From: DASRAU01 sp035638075
GTDB lineage: Bacteria > Acidobacteriota > Polarisedimenticolia > Gp22-AA2
Length of the DNA: 64,000 nucleotides
Assembly: GCA_035638075.1 (NCBI GenBank)
Contig: DASRAU010000043.1
Location: forward strand, 1 to 64,000
Direction: 5' to 3'
In this document: positions 55,089-64,000 of the stretch, piece after piece
Layout of the letters: each line of letters begins with the position of its first letter
Position numbering within the stretch: position 1 is the first letter of the stretch
Notes under the pieces: model-generated
Database searches by the model: none
Told to the model about the DNA's origin: nothing
Seen by the model: the letters and a program-made list of their open reading frames with translations, nothing else
Made by a program: the position numbers and the translations under genes

Positions 55089-56489
55089 ATGTCGGAGGCG
55101 TCCCCGGGACGCGCGCCGCGGCGCGCCACCACGTTCCATCTTGTTTTCCTGACTTACTCCGTCGTCTGCAGCGGCGCCTACGGGCTCGAGCAGATCGTCT
55201 CGGCGTCGGGGCCGGGACTGGCGCTGACGCTCATCCTCGTCCTGCCGTTCCTGTGGGGCATCCCCATCTCGCTCGCGTGCGCGGAGCTGTCGTCGTATTA
55301 CCCGGTCGAAGGCGGCTACTACCGCTGGGTGCGCGCGGCGTTCGGCGACTTCGTCGGCTACCAGGCGGGCTGGCTCGTCTGGCTCGCGAACCTCATGACG
55401 AACGCCGCGTTCGCGGTGCTCTTCGCGAGCTACCTGCGTTACTTCCTGCCGGACCTGTCGCCGGCCGGTCACTACGTCATCGCGCTCCTGCTGATCTGGG
55501 GGACGACGCTCCTCAACTGCTTCGGGATCCGGCTGGTCGGGGCGACGTCGGTCGTGCTCACGCTCCTCATCTTCCTGCCGTTTCTCGGGCTCTCGGCGAT
55601 GGGGCTCCTGCAGTGGAGCCATCCGGCCTTCGTTCCTTTCCTGAACCCGGACAAGAGCTTCGCGACCGCGCTGACCGACGGGCTGATGATCGCGCTCTGG
55701 CTCTACGGCGGGTACGAGAAGCTCACCCCGAATGCCGAGGAGGTGGAGAACCCGTCGCGCGCCTTCCCGATCGCACTGGGCATCGCGATGCCGATGGTCG
55801 TCGGCTCTTACCTCATCCCGACCTTCGCGGGACTCGTCGCGTGCGACGGCTGGCGCGACTGGGGAGAAGCGCACTTCACCGTGCTGGCCGGGCAGATCGG
55901 CGGCGCACCTCTGGCAGCCGCCATGTCGATCGGCGGCCTTCTCAGCAACACCTGCATCCTGATGGTCACGATCCTCGGCCAGTCGCGCCTGCCGATGGTG
56001 ATGGCGCAGGACCGGCTCTTCCCGCGTCTCTTCGGCCGCGTGTCCCGGAAGTTCGGCACGCCGGTCGTGTCGCTCCTGGCGGGGTCCCTGGCGCTCAGCG
56101 TCCTGGCGCTCCTGCCGTTCGCGGAGCTGGCGGGACTCTTCTCGCTCGTCCAGGTGCTGGCCTACGTGCTCATCTGCGCGGCGCTCCTTCGCCTGCGACA
56201 TCGCGTGCCGCGCGACCTGCCCGGGTCAGGCCTGGCTCCGGCCTTCGGCGGACCCGCGCAGCGTCCCTTCCGGGTGCCGCTCGGGCCGTTCGGCCTCCTC
56301 CTGCTCATGCTCCCGGTTTTCGGCCTGACCGCCTTCGTCGTGGAGCGCCAGCTCTGGCCCGAGGGCGGGCTGGGAGTCCGCACGATCGCCACGGACCTGC
56401 TGGTCTTCGCCTCGGGCCCGGCGACCTACTTGCTGGTCGGTTGGCGTGCCAGAAGGGGGGGCTCCGGGGGCGATCCGGGAGCCCCCTGA
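55089..56489 (+). CDS. APC-superfamily amino acid/polyamine permease
   Basis: 466-aa integral membrane protein with about 12 helices. Helix 1 carries the APC substrate-site pattern (VVCSGAYGLEQIVSASGPG). Helix 2-3 shows ACAELSSYYPVEGGYYRWV, typical of the polyamine:H+ symporter and LAT-like branches, and the helix-6 area reads IALWLYGGYEKLTPNAEEVENP. The C-terminal tail is Gly/Pro-rich. Substrate is probably an amino acid or polyamine and cannot be narrowed. The -10 lies 7 bp before ATG55089, and a strong terminator overlaps its stop codon, so it is monocistronic. Confidence 0.9.
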   Translation: MSEASPGRAPRRATTFHLVFLTYSVVCSGAYGLEQIVSASGPGLALTLILVLPFLWGIPISLACAELSSYYPVEGGYYRWVRAAFGDFVGYQAGWLVWLANLMTNAAFAVLFASYLRYFLPDLSPAGHYVIALLLIWGTTLLNCFGIRLVGATSVVLTLLIFLPFLGLSAMGLLQWSHPAFVPFLNPDKSFATALTDGLMIALWLYGGYEKLTPNAEEVENPSRAFPIALGIAMPMVVGSYLIPTFAGLVACDGWRDWGEAHFTVLAGQIGGAPLAAAMSIGGLLSNTCILMVTILGQSRLPMVMAQDRLFPRLFGRVSRKFGTPVVSLLAGSLALSVLALLPFAELAGLFSLVQVLAYVLICAALLRLRHRVPRDLPGSGLAPAFGGPAQRPFRVPLGPFGLLLLMLPVFGLTAFVVERQLWPEGGLGVRTIATDLLVFASGPATYLLVGWRARRGGSGGDPGAP

Positions 56490-56496
56490 CTTTTTT
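56457..56496 (+). terminator. intrinsic terminator of the APC permease gene
   Basis: Stem GGGGGCTCC (56457-56465) / GGAGCCCCC (56478-56486), then TGAC and six T (56491-56496). The stem lies inside the final codons, with the stop codon between stem and T-tract. Confidence 0.8.
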
Positions 56497-56543
56497 GCGG
56501 GGGGTCTGGACATCGGGACGATATATCGAACAGAATGACTCCG

Positions 56544-56572
56544 TTCCATGAGACACCCCAAGATAGGATAAT
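56544..56572 (+). promoter_or_regulatory. predicted cspA promoter
   Basis: TTCCAT (56544-56549), 17-bp spacer, GATAAT (56567-56572). Predicts transcription from about 56579 and a leader of about 64 nt. Confidence 0.5.
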
Positions 56573-56577
56573 GGTCT

Positions 56578-56599
56578 GCGACGCCGTCGGTGGCGTCGC
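56578..56599 (+). promoter_or_regulatory. 5'-terminal hairpin of the cspA leader
   Basis: Perfect stem GCGACGCC / GGCGTCGC with a 6-nt loop, located at the very start of the predicted mRNA and 43 bp before ATG56643. It could stabilise the message or respond to temperature. Confidence 0.5.
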
Positions 56600-56642
56600 G
56601 CCGTCGAGGGGGAGTCTCGTGCTTTCTTGAGGTGGAGTGGAT

Positions 56643-56846
56643 ATGCCCAGGGGGAAGGTGAAGTGGTTCAACGACGCGAAGGGGTACGGTTTCATCACGC
56701 CCGAGGACGGTAGCAAGGACGTCTTCGTGCATCACACGGCAATCCAGTCCCAGGGATTCCGCACCCTCCAGGAAGGCGAGACGGTGGAGTTCGAGATCAC
56801 GCAGGGGCAGAAGGGCCCCGCGGCCGCGAACGTCCGCAAGGTCTAA
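56643..56846 (+). CDS. cspA: cold-shock protein
   Basis: 67-aa single cold-shock domain (OB fold) that binds single-stranded nucleic acids. RNP1 is KGYGFI and RNP2 is VFVHH, both intact; the N-terminus GKVKWFND is canonical. ATG56643 gives the standard CSP length. GTG56637 would add two residues. GAGGTGG lies at suitable distance upstream. It has its own promoter, a structured leader and a terminator just after the stop. Whether it is cold-induced or constitutive cannot be told. Confidence 0.96.
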   Translation: MPRGKVKWFNDAKGYGFITPEDGSKDVFVHHTAIQSQGFRTLQEGETVEFEITQGQKGPAAANVRKV

Positions 56847-56876
56847 GCGACCACCACACGATTTCCGGCAGACATG

Positions 56877-56912
56877 GGGCCGCTTCCCGCCAGGGGAGCG
56901 GCCCTTCGCTTT

Positions 56913-56913
<1 letters not shown>
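56877..56913 (+). terminator. intrinsic terminator of cspA
   Basis: 12-bp stem (56877-56888 with 56893-56904, one G-U pair), 4-nt loop GCCA, followed by TTCGCTTTT. It lies between cspA and the convergent S9 peptidase and could act on both transcripts. Confidence 0.8.
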
Positions 56914-59108
<2,195 letters not shown>

Positions 59109-59116
59109 GCGCGCCG

Positions 59117-59145
59117 GTATAAACCGGCCGTCCAACCGCTGTCAA
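59117..59145 (-). promoter_or_regulatory. leaderless-type promoter of the S9 peptidase
   Basis: On the minus strand: TTGACA (59145-59140), 17-bp spacer, TTATAC (59122-59117), then eight bases to GTG59108. Close to the sigma-70 consensus. Confidence 0.7.
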
Positions 59146-59345
59146 CGCCCGCACGAAAGCGGGACGACCCCTCCCCTCCGGCTCACCGCCGAAGCGCGCC
59201 GGAAGGGGACCCCGGCCCGGAGGAGGGAGTCGCCCGGGCCGGGAGTCGCCGCGGGGCCGTCCCGCGGGATATGGGGACGCTCGAGCGTCGCCCGTTCAGG
59301 CAGTACGTTCAAAAGTGAGAATCGTCAAGAGAGCGACGTTTCCTG

Positions 59346-59374
59346 TTGACAGTCCCCCGGGCGGGGCGTAGAAG
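59346..59374 (+). promoter_or_regulatory. promoter of the GAF-PAS gene
   Basis: TTGACA (59346-59351), 17-bp spacer, TAGAAG (59369-59374). The TTG that could open the reading frame at 59346 is part of the -35, so translation must begin downstream. Confidence 0.65.
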
Positions 59375-59420
59375 GTTCCCCATCGCCGCCCGTTCCCGCC
59401 TTTCCGGCGGGCAGGGTCGA

Positions 59421-60422
59421 ATGGCTTCCAGAAAACGCAGCAGAACATCACGACGAGAAGGACGCATGACGCCCGCCGCCATGGTGCGGCGGCTCGATCT
59501 CCTCTGCCGGCTGGCCGCGGAGGTCGCGGCGTTGCGGGAGGAGCCGCGGACGCTGCGCCACGTCGTCGAAACGGCCGTGAAGGTCGTCGGCGTGCCGGCG
59601 GCGCACGTCGCGCTCGTCGATCGCACCCGGCGCTCCCTCTACGGTCTCGTCAGCTCCGGATCGCATCCAGCCAGGGCTCCGCGCGCCCGCTTCGATCTGT
59701 CGCCCGGCCAGGCGGCCCTCACCGCGCTGCGCAGCCGCAAGCCGGTGGTCATCCGCGATGCCCGGCGCGACCGGCGCGTGCACGCCGAGGCGCGCGAGCG
59801 GCTGCGGCTTGGAAGCGTGGCGTACCTGCCGCTGCTCGCCGGGAAGGAGAGCTTCGGACTGCTGATCCTGGCGCGCCCGAAGCCCCGTGCCTGGTCACCG
59901 GAGGAGATCCGTCTGGCGAAGCACGTCGCGTGCTTCGCCTCGGTGGCGCTGCAGACGTCGCGCCTGATGGATCGGCTCGCGGAGACCGACGGCCGCTTCC
60001 GCAGCCTCCTCGAGGACATCCCGGCGGTCGTCTACACCTGCGAGGTCGACTTCCCCTACCGCACCTTCACCGTCGGCCGGCAGATCGAGGCGCTCCTCGG
60101 GACGCCGGCCAGCCAGTGGCTCGAAGACCCCGAGCTGTTCTTCAAGCTGATCCACCCGGACGACCTCCAGGCCGTCCTGGCCGCCAACGAAGAAGGGAAA
60201 TCGGGACGCGGCTTCGTGCGCACCGAGTACCGCCTGCTGGACCGGAAGGGGAGCACCCGCTGGTTCCGCGACGAGGCGGTGCTCGTCCGCGATCCGGCGG
60301 GGACGCCGATCGCCTGGCACGGGGTGCTCGTCGAGATCACCGGCATCAAGGAGCTGGGAGCGGCGCTGGCCCGGCCCGAGACCACGCCCCCCACGGACGA
60401 CCGACCCCGTCTCGACACCTGA
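59421..60422 (+). CDS. GAF-PAS sensory protein without output domain
   Basis: 333 aa from ATG59421; ATG59466 with GAGAAGGA upstream is an equally good start. Residues about 20-175 form a GAF domain (AHVALVDRTRRSLYGLV, GSVAYLPLLAGKESFGLLIL). Residues about 195-310 form a PAS_3-type domain (FRSLLEDIPAVVYTCEVD, HPDDLQAVLAANE, GSTRWFRDEAVLVRD). No kinase, GGDEF, EAL or DNA-binding domain follows; the protein ends in a Pro/Thr-rich tail. It may modulate a partner, or be a truncated kinase. The ligand is unknown. Confidence 0.82.
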   Translation: MASRKRSRTSRREGRMTPAAMVRRLDLLCRLAAEVAALREEPRTLRHVVETAVKVVGVPAAHVALVDRTRRSLYGLVSSGSHPARAPRARFDLSPGQAALTALRSRKPVVIRDARRDRRVHAEARERLRLGSVAYLPLLAGKESFGLLILARPKPRAWSPEEIRLAKHVACFASVALQTSRLMDRLAETDGRFRSLLEDIPAVVYTCEVDFPYRTFTVGRQIEALLGTPASQWLEDPELFFKLIHPDDLQAVLAANEEGKSGRGFVRTEYRLLDRKGSTRWFRDEAVLVRDPAGTPIAWHGVLVEITGIKELGAALARPETTPPTDDRPRLDT

Positions 60423-60512
60423 AAACGCGAGTTTCCGTGGTCCGAAAGGTGGCACAAGGGGGGCCGCCGCGCGCTTGCACGGCCGCCGCCTCCGGCATTA
60501 ACCTCCGCCCCC

Positions 60513-61310
60513 ATGACGCCGCTGCTGGTGGCCGTCCTCCTCGGCCTGGTCGAGGGGGCGACCGAGTTCCTGCCGGTCTCCTCGACCGGTCACCTCATCA
60601 TCGCCGGACGGCTGCTCGGGTTCGAGGGGCCGAAGGCGGCGACGTTCGAGATCTTCATCCAGCTCGGCGCCATCCTGGCCATCGTCGTCATCGAATGGCG
60701 GCGCTTCACCGGGCTCCTGCGGCCGGCGCCGGATCCGGACCGGCGCTTCAGTGGACCGCGCGGCATCGCGCTTCTGGCGCTGACCACCGCCCCCGCCCTT
60801 CTCGCCGGGTTCCTGCTGCACGACGTGATCAAGGAGCGGTTGTTCGGCACCGGACCCGTGGCGGCGGCGCTGTTCGTGGGCGGCGTCCTGATCCTGCTCG
60901 CCGAGGCGTTCCTGCCGGCGCCGCGAATCGCGAGTGTGGACGGCGTCGGCTGGCGCGAGGCCCTCATCGTCGGCCTGTGCCAGTGCCTGGCGCTGTGGCC
61001 GGGCGTGTCGCGGTCGGGAGCGACGATCGTCGGGGGGCTTCTTTGCGGGCTCGAGCGGCGCGCCGCGGCCGACTACTCGTTCCTCGCGGCGGTGCCGACC
61101 ATGGTCGCGGCGGTCGGCTACGATCTTTTCAAGTCCCGCGGCGACCTGGCCGCGTCGGACGCCGGGTTCTTCGCGATCGGCCTCGTGGTGTCGTTCCTCG
61201 CCGCCTGGGTGGCAGTGCGCTTCTTCCTGGCACTGCTCGGACGCACGACGCTGCGCCCCTTCGCCTGGTACCGGATCGCCGTGGCCCCGGCGGTCCTCCT
61301 GGTGCGTTGA
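60513..61310 (+). CDS. uppP: undecaprenyl-diphosphatase
   Basis: Recycles undecaprenyl pyrophosphate to the monophosphate carrier for peptidoglycan and other wall polymers; 265-aa integral membrane protein of the UppP/BacA family. The two signature segments are EGATEFLPVSSTGHLII near the N-terminus and LWPGVSRSGATIVGGL in the second half. ATG60513 has little leader and no clear ribosome-binding site. The stop is 1 bp from the start of the K+ importer gene, so both are probably co-transcribed. Confidence 0.95.
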   Translation: MTPLLVAVLLGLVEGATEFLPVSSTGHLIIAGRLLGFEGPKAATFEIFIQLGAILAIVVIEWRRFTGLLRPAPDPDRRFSGPRGIALLALTTAPALLAGFLLHDVIKERLFGTGPVAAALFVGGVLILLAEAFLPAPRIASVDGVGWREALIVGLCQCLALWPGVSRSGATIVGGLLCGLERRAAADYSFLAAVPTMVAAVGYDLFKSRGDLAASDAGFFAIGLVVSFLAAWVAVRFFLALLGRTTLRPFAWYRIAVAPAVLLVR

Positions 61311-61311
61311 G

Positions 61312-63129
61312 GTGAGCTGGAAGCGCTGGCTCCTCGGATCCCCCCTCGAAACCAGCCGGCTGGCGGAGGAGCGCCTCGGGGTGCCGCTGGCGCTGGCCGT
61401 GTTCGCCTCCGACGCGCTGTCGTCGGTGGCCTACGCGACGGAGGAAATCCTCCTCGTCCTCAGCACGGCCGGGCTGGCGGCGCTGCACTTCTCGCTGCCG
61501 ATCGCCATCACCATCACCTTGCTGCTGGCCCTGCTGATCGCCTCGTACCGGCAGACGGTGCACGCGTATCCGGACGGCGGCGGCTCGTATCTCGTGGCGC
61601 GCGAGAACCTGGGGACGATGCCGGGGCTCATCTCGGCCGCGGCGCTGCTCATCGACTACATCCTGACGGTGTCGGTCTCCTCGGCGGCCGGCGTCGCGGC
61701 GGTCACGTCGGCGATCCCCGCGCTCCAGGGACACAAGGTCGCCATGGGGATCCTGTTCGTGGCGATCATCGCGGTCGCGAACCTGCGCGGCGTGCGCGAG
61801 TCGGGGAGGGTGTTCGCGATCCCGACCTACTCCTTCATCTTCTCGCTCGTCCTGCTGATCGGCGTGGGCCTGTGGCGCGCCGCGCGCGGGCTGCCGGCGA
61901 TCGAGGCCCCGGTGGGGACGCTGCCGGAAACGACGCACGCGCTGACGCTGTTCCTGCTCATGCGGGCCTTCTCGTCCGGCTGCGCCGCGCTGACCGGGAT
62001 CGAGGCGATCAGCAACGGTGTCAAGGCGTTCAAGCCCCCCGAGACGCGCCACGCCGCCCAGACGCAGGTGATCATGGGGTGCATCCTCGGGGTCTTCTTC
62101 CTCGGCATCACCTGGCTGGCGCATGTCTTCGGCATCGTGCCGGGCGCGGGGCAGACGGTGATCTCGCAGCTCGGGCACGCCGTGTTCGGCAGCGGCGCCG
62201 CCTACTTCATGCTGCAGGCCGCCACCGCGTCGATCCTGCTCGTCGCCGCCAACACGGCGTTCGCGGGTTTCCCGCGGCTCACGTCCATCCTCGCGAACGA
62301 CCGGTTCCTGCCGCGCCAGCTCGCGACCCTGGGCGACCGCCTGGTCTATTCGAACGGCATCCTCATCCTGTCGGCCGCGGCGATGCTCCTGCTCATCGTG
62401 TTCCAGGGCGAGACGCACGCCCTCATCCCGCTGTACGCCGTGGGGGTCTTCCTGGCGTTCACCCTGTCGCAGATGGGGATGGTGCGAAGACACCTGAGGG
62501 TACGCGACGGCGCGTTCCGGATGCACGCGGCGCTCAGCGCCGCCGGGGCCGTCGCCACCGGCCTGGCGCTGGCCGTCATTGCCGTCACCAAGTTCACCCA
62601 CGGCGCGTGGATCGTGGTGGTGCTCATCCCGGCGCTGGTGGTCTCGTTCCTGCGCACGCACCGGCACTACTTCTACGTGCGCACGCAGCTCTCGCTCATC
62701 GAGATGGAGCCGGAGCGGCCGATTCGCCACACCGCCATCGTGCCGATCTCGGCGGTGAACCGGGCGACGATCTTCGCGCTGCGCTACGCCAAGTCGATCG
62801 CCCACGAGGTCGAGGCGGTGCACGTGGCGCTCGACGAGAAGCGGGCCGAGATGATCCAGCAGCAGTGGAAGACGTGGGGCGGCGGCGTGCCGCTGCGCCT
62901 GCTCGAGTCGAACTACCGCTCGCTCATCGCCCCCCTGGTCGACCACATCGACGACCTGATGCAGGGGCGCCGCCGGAACGAGATGGTGACCGTCGTCCTG
63001 CCGGAGTTCGTCACCGCGCACTGGTGGGAGGGGCTCTTCCACAACCAGTCGGCCTTCCTCATCAAGGGGGCGCTTCTGTTCCGCCCCGGCGTCGTCGTCA
63101 CGTCCGTGCCGTATCACTTCAAGCGATGA
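61312..63129 (+). CDS. kimA: KimA-like K+/H+ symporter
   Basis: 605-aa APC-superfamily transporter very like Bacillus KimA (YdaO). Matching segments include LAVFASDALSSVAYATEEIL, YRQTVHAYPDGGGSYLVARE, RAFSSGCAALTGIEAISNGV and LIPLYAVGVFLAFTLSQMGM. A cytoplasmic C-terminal domain of about 150 residues ends HNQSAFLIKGALLFRPG and VPYHFKR. KimA imports potassium with protons at high affinity. In Firmicutes c-di-AMP inhibits it; whether that applies here is unknown. GTG61312 begins 1 bp after the uppP stop. An amino-acid substrate is less likely given the full-length KimA-type match. Confidence 0.87.
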   Translation: MSWKRWLLGSPLETSRLAEERLGVPLALAVFASDALSSVAYATEEILLVLSTAGLAALHFSLPIAITITLLLALLIASYRQTVHAYPDGGGSYLVARENLGTMPGLISAAALLIDYILTVSVSSAAGVAAVTSAIPALQGHKVAMGILFVAIIAVANLRGVRESGRVFAIPTYSFIFSLVLLIGVGLWRAARGLPAIEAPVGTLPETTHALTLFLLMRAFSSGCAALTGIEAISNGVKAFKPPETRHAAQTQVIMGCILGVFFLGITWLAHVFGIVPGAGQTVISQLGHAVFGSGAAYFMLQAATASILLVAANTAFAGFPRLTSILANDRFLPRQLATLGDRLVYSNGILILSAAAMLLLIVFQGETHALIPLYAVGVFLAFTLSQMGMVRRHLRVRDGAFRMHAALSAAGAVATGLALAVIAVTKFTHGAWIVVVLIPALVVSFLRTHRHYFYVRTQLSLIEMEPERPIRHTAIVPISAVNRATIFALRYAKSIAHEVEAVHVALDEKRAEMIQQQWKTWGGGVPLRLLESNYRSLIAPLVDHIDDLMQGRRRNEMVTVVLPEFVTAHWWEGLFHNQSAFLIKGALLFRPGVVVTSVPYHFKR

Positions 63130-63147
63130 AACGATCCGGCCCCGCGG

Positions 63148-63166
63148 AAAAAAGCGGGAAGCCCGC
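63148..63166 (-). terminator. minus-strand intrinsic terminator
   Basis: On the minus strand: GCGGG-CTT-CCCGC followed directly by six T. Positioned to stop leftward transcription from the rho-PilZ genes before it enters kimA. Confidence 0.6.
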
Positions 63167-63231
63167 CGGTACGGGTCCGGCCACGCTGCGCGTGGCCTGC
63201 GCGGGTCAGGCCCCTGCTCGCCCCTCGCTCA

Positions 63232-63272
63232 CCCTTCGCGCCTGAGAAGCGGCGCGATGGGGCCCCTTTTTT
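63232..63272 (+). terminator. plus-strand terminator after kimA
   Basis: Stem CCC-T-TCGCGCC / GGCGCGA-T-GGG with an 8-nt loop, then GCCCC and six T (63267-63272). The spacer between stem and T-tract makes it less canonical. A second perfect hairpin (GGCCACGC-TGC-GCGTGGCC, 63179-63197) lies upstream. No gene is supported in 63130-63400. Confidence 0.5.
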
Positions 63273-63400
63273 CCGCGTGGCCCGCACCATGGGTGGTCGA
63301 AGCGGACGGCACGGTGCACCGCGTTCGGGAGGAACAGCAGCACCCCGTGCATGCGGTTTGATTGTGGACGAGCCCACTCCCGGGCTCGAAAGGCGATCGA

Positions 63401-63760
63401 TTACAGGCTGTTGAGGTAGTTCTGGAGGAGGCGGCGGTCTCTTGGGTCGAGGCGGAGGAACTGCAGAACGATTTCATAAGGGAGGCCGTGGTGGGGTTCG
63501 GGGCGGATGTCGCAGCGGAGGACGGACGCCGCGGCGGTGACCTGCGCGGGCTCCACGAGGTCGCCGCCGACGAGCTGGACCGAGACCTGGAGACGCTGGC
63601 CGGCTTCCAACCGGCCGGCCGCGATGCAGCGCGCGCCGCCGACACCGATGTCGAGGGTCGTCAACGCCTCGCCGGCGGTCACCCGCTCTCCCGAGACGAC
63701 GCGGACGTCGAGGCGCGCCATGAAGCGGTGGTGCTGGCGTTTCTCCGCTCCGCTGCTCAT
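63401..63760 (-). CDS. PilZ-domain protein
   Basis: 119-aa single PilZ domain, the common c-di-GMP receptor. The RxxxR motif is RQHHR near residue 8, and the second motif appears as DIGVGGARC instead of the usual D/NxSxxG, with Gly for Ser. A strong GGAGGAGG precedes ATG63760. It lies 16 bp after rho and is probably co-transcribed with it. c-di-GMP binding is plausible but the altered second motif leaves some doubt. Confidence 0.85.
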   Translation of the reverse strand: MSSGAEKRQHHRFMARLDVRVVSGERVTAGEALTTLDIGVGGARCIAAGRLEAGQRLQVSVQLVGGDLVEPAQVTAAASVLRCDIRPEPHHGLPYEIVLQFLRLDPRDRRLLQNYLNSL

Positions 63761-63776
63761 GGCCTCCTCCTGCGGT

Positions 63777-64000
63777 TCAGATCTCGATGGCTTTCAGGAA
63801 CGCGGCGTTGCTGGGGAACTTGGAGAGCTTGTCGATGAGCTTCGACATCGCGTCGTGGGGTTTCATCTCGAACAGGACCCGGCGCAGGCGATGGATGCGG
63901 GGCAGGTCTTCCTTGGAGAAGAGTTTTTCCTCCTTGCGGGTGCCGGACTTGCCGATGTCCACCGCGGGGTAGATGCGCTGCTCGAAGAGGGCCCGGTCGA
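63777..64000 (-). CDS. rho: transcription termination factor Rho, C-terminal part
   Basis: The last 74 codons of Rho; the gene continues beyond the window edge. The visible segment reads DRALFEQRIYPAVDIGKSGTR and KEEKLFS, then the helical tail with HRLRRVLFEMKPHDAMSKL and FPSNAAFLKAI. These match the end of the RecA-like motor domain of Rho. Rho is the hexameric RNA helicase that ends transcription. A Val codon at 63962 is internal, not a start. The PilZ gene follows 16 bp downstream. Confidence 0.93.
   Translation of the reverse strand, partial: DRALFEQRIYPAVDIGKSGTRKEEKLFSKEDLPRIHRLRRVLFEMKPHDAMSKLIDKLSKFPSNAAFLKAIEI

Larger units (their letters stand above)
59109..59420. other. 312-bp divergent regulatory region
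   Basis: Lies between the S9 peptidase and the GAF-PAS gene. It contains the minus-strand promoter 59117-59145 and the plus-strand promoter 59346-59374. The middle is G+C-rich with several short dyads but no gene that I can support. Confidence 0.5.

Noticed and set aside
52134..56201. Minus-strand open frame of over 1300 codons across the Cys-rich genes and permease
   Set aside because: Its sequence is a mirror of the plus-strand repeats (RRAGVGGARVAVVAA-like) and continues unchanged opposite an unrelated permease, which is the mark of a shadow frame.
59109..59135. TTG59135 as the start of the S9 peptidase
   Set aside because: The codon lies between the predicted -35 and -10 of the gene's own promoter, upstream of the likely transcription start.
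63114..63377. Small minus-strand open frame after kimA
   Set aside because: It runs through two predicted terminator hairpins, has no ribosome-binding site and encodes Arg/Gly-rich low-complexity sequence.

Overview
The window is G+C-rich, densely packed bacterial chromosome with no mobile element, CRISPR array, rRNA or tRNA that I could find. Several genes point to Acidobacteriota: an orphan MacB/FtsX permease of the ADOP type, a tandem pair of acidobacterial VWFA-related secreted proteins, and many exported FG-GAP, thrombospondin-type-3 and Cys-rich repeat proteins. A Thermoanaerobaculia-like or Polarisedimenticolia-like member would fit, but that is inference from gene content only.

Layout. 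1-4 kb: LytS/LytR-type two-component pair, then a convergent sigma-54-dependent GAF-AAA-Fis regulator. 4.1-14.8 kb: one tightly coupled alpha-glucan operon made of a DUF4912-GH57 branching enzyme, glgC, a second GH57 enzyme, a GH57 4-alpha-glucanotransferase, galT and glgA. 14.9-17.4 kb: ADOP permease on the minus strand. 17.7-31.3 kb: exported and envelope proteins (TSP3-repeat protein, Tat-targeted TldD plus TldE-like partner, DoxX, FG-GAP protein, two VWFA-related proteins). 31.4-36.4 kb: two tandem phytoene-desaturase-like flavoproteins divergent from a GcvT-like folate protein and a small basic protein. 36.4-41.4 kb: cupredoxin lipoprotein plus PuuD-type membrane protein, coproheme decarboxylase chdC and aconitase. 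41.5-45.1 kb: small exported protein, mutM, META lipoprotein, cobalamin adenosyltransferase and a frameshifted exported protein.

45.2-50.0 kb: a TetR regulator with an autoregulatory operator/promoter, followed by a three-subunit molybdenum hydroxylase. Its FAD subunit carries the four-Cys insertion that marks 4-hydroxybenzoyl-CoA reductase, so this is probably an hcrCAB operon for reductive dehydroxylation in anaerobic aromatic degradation. 50.1-55.1 kb: two tandem secreted Cys-rich proteins with Dictyostelium-type CTDC repeats, a MopE-like motif and a shared, unrecognised C-terminal domain. 55.1-64.0 kb: APC permease, cspA with a structured leader, an S9 dipeptidyl-peptidase-like enzyme, a GAF-PAS protein, uppP, a KimA-type K+ importer, a PilZ protein and the 3' end of rho.

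Promoters are unusually readable. Several have TTGxxx, a 17-18 bp spacer and a TAGAAT-like -10. In at least four genes (chdC, mutM, APC permease, S9 peptidase), and perhaps also the sigma-54 regulator, the -10 lies only 6-10 bp before the start codon, which predicts leaderless mRNAs. These promoter readings also moved several start codons.
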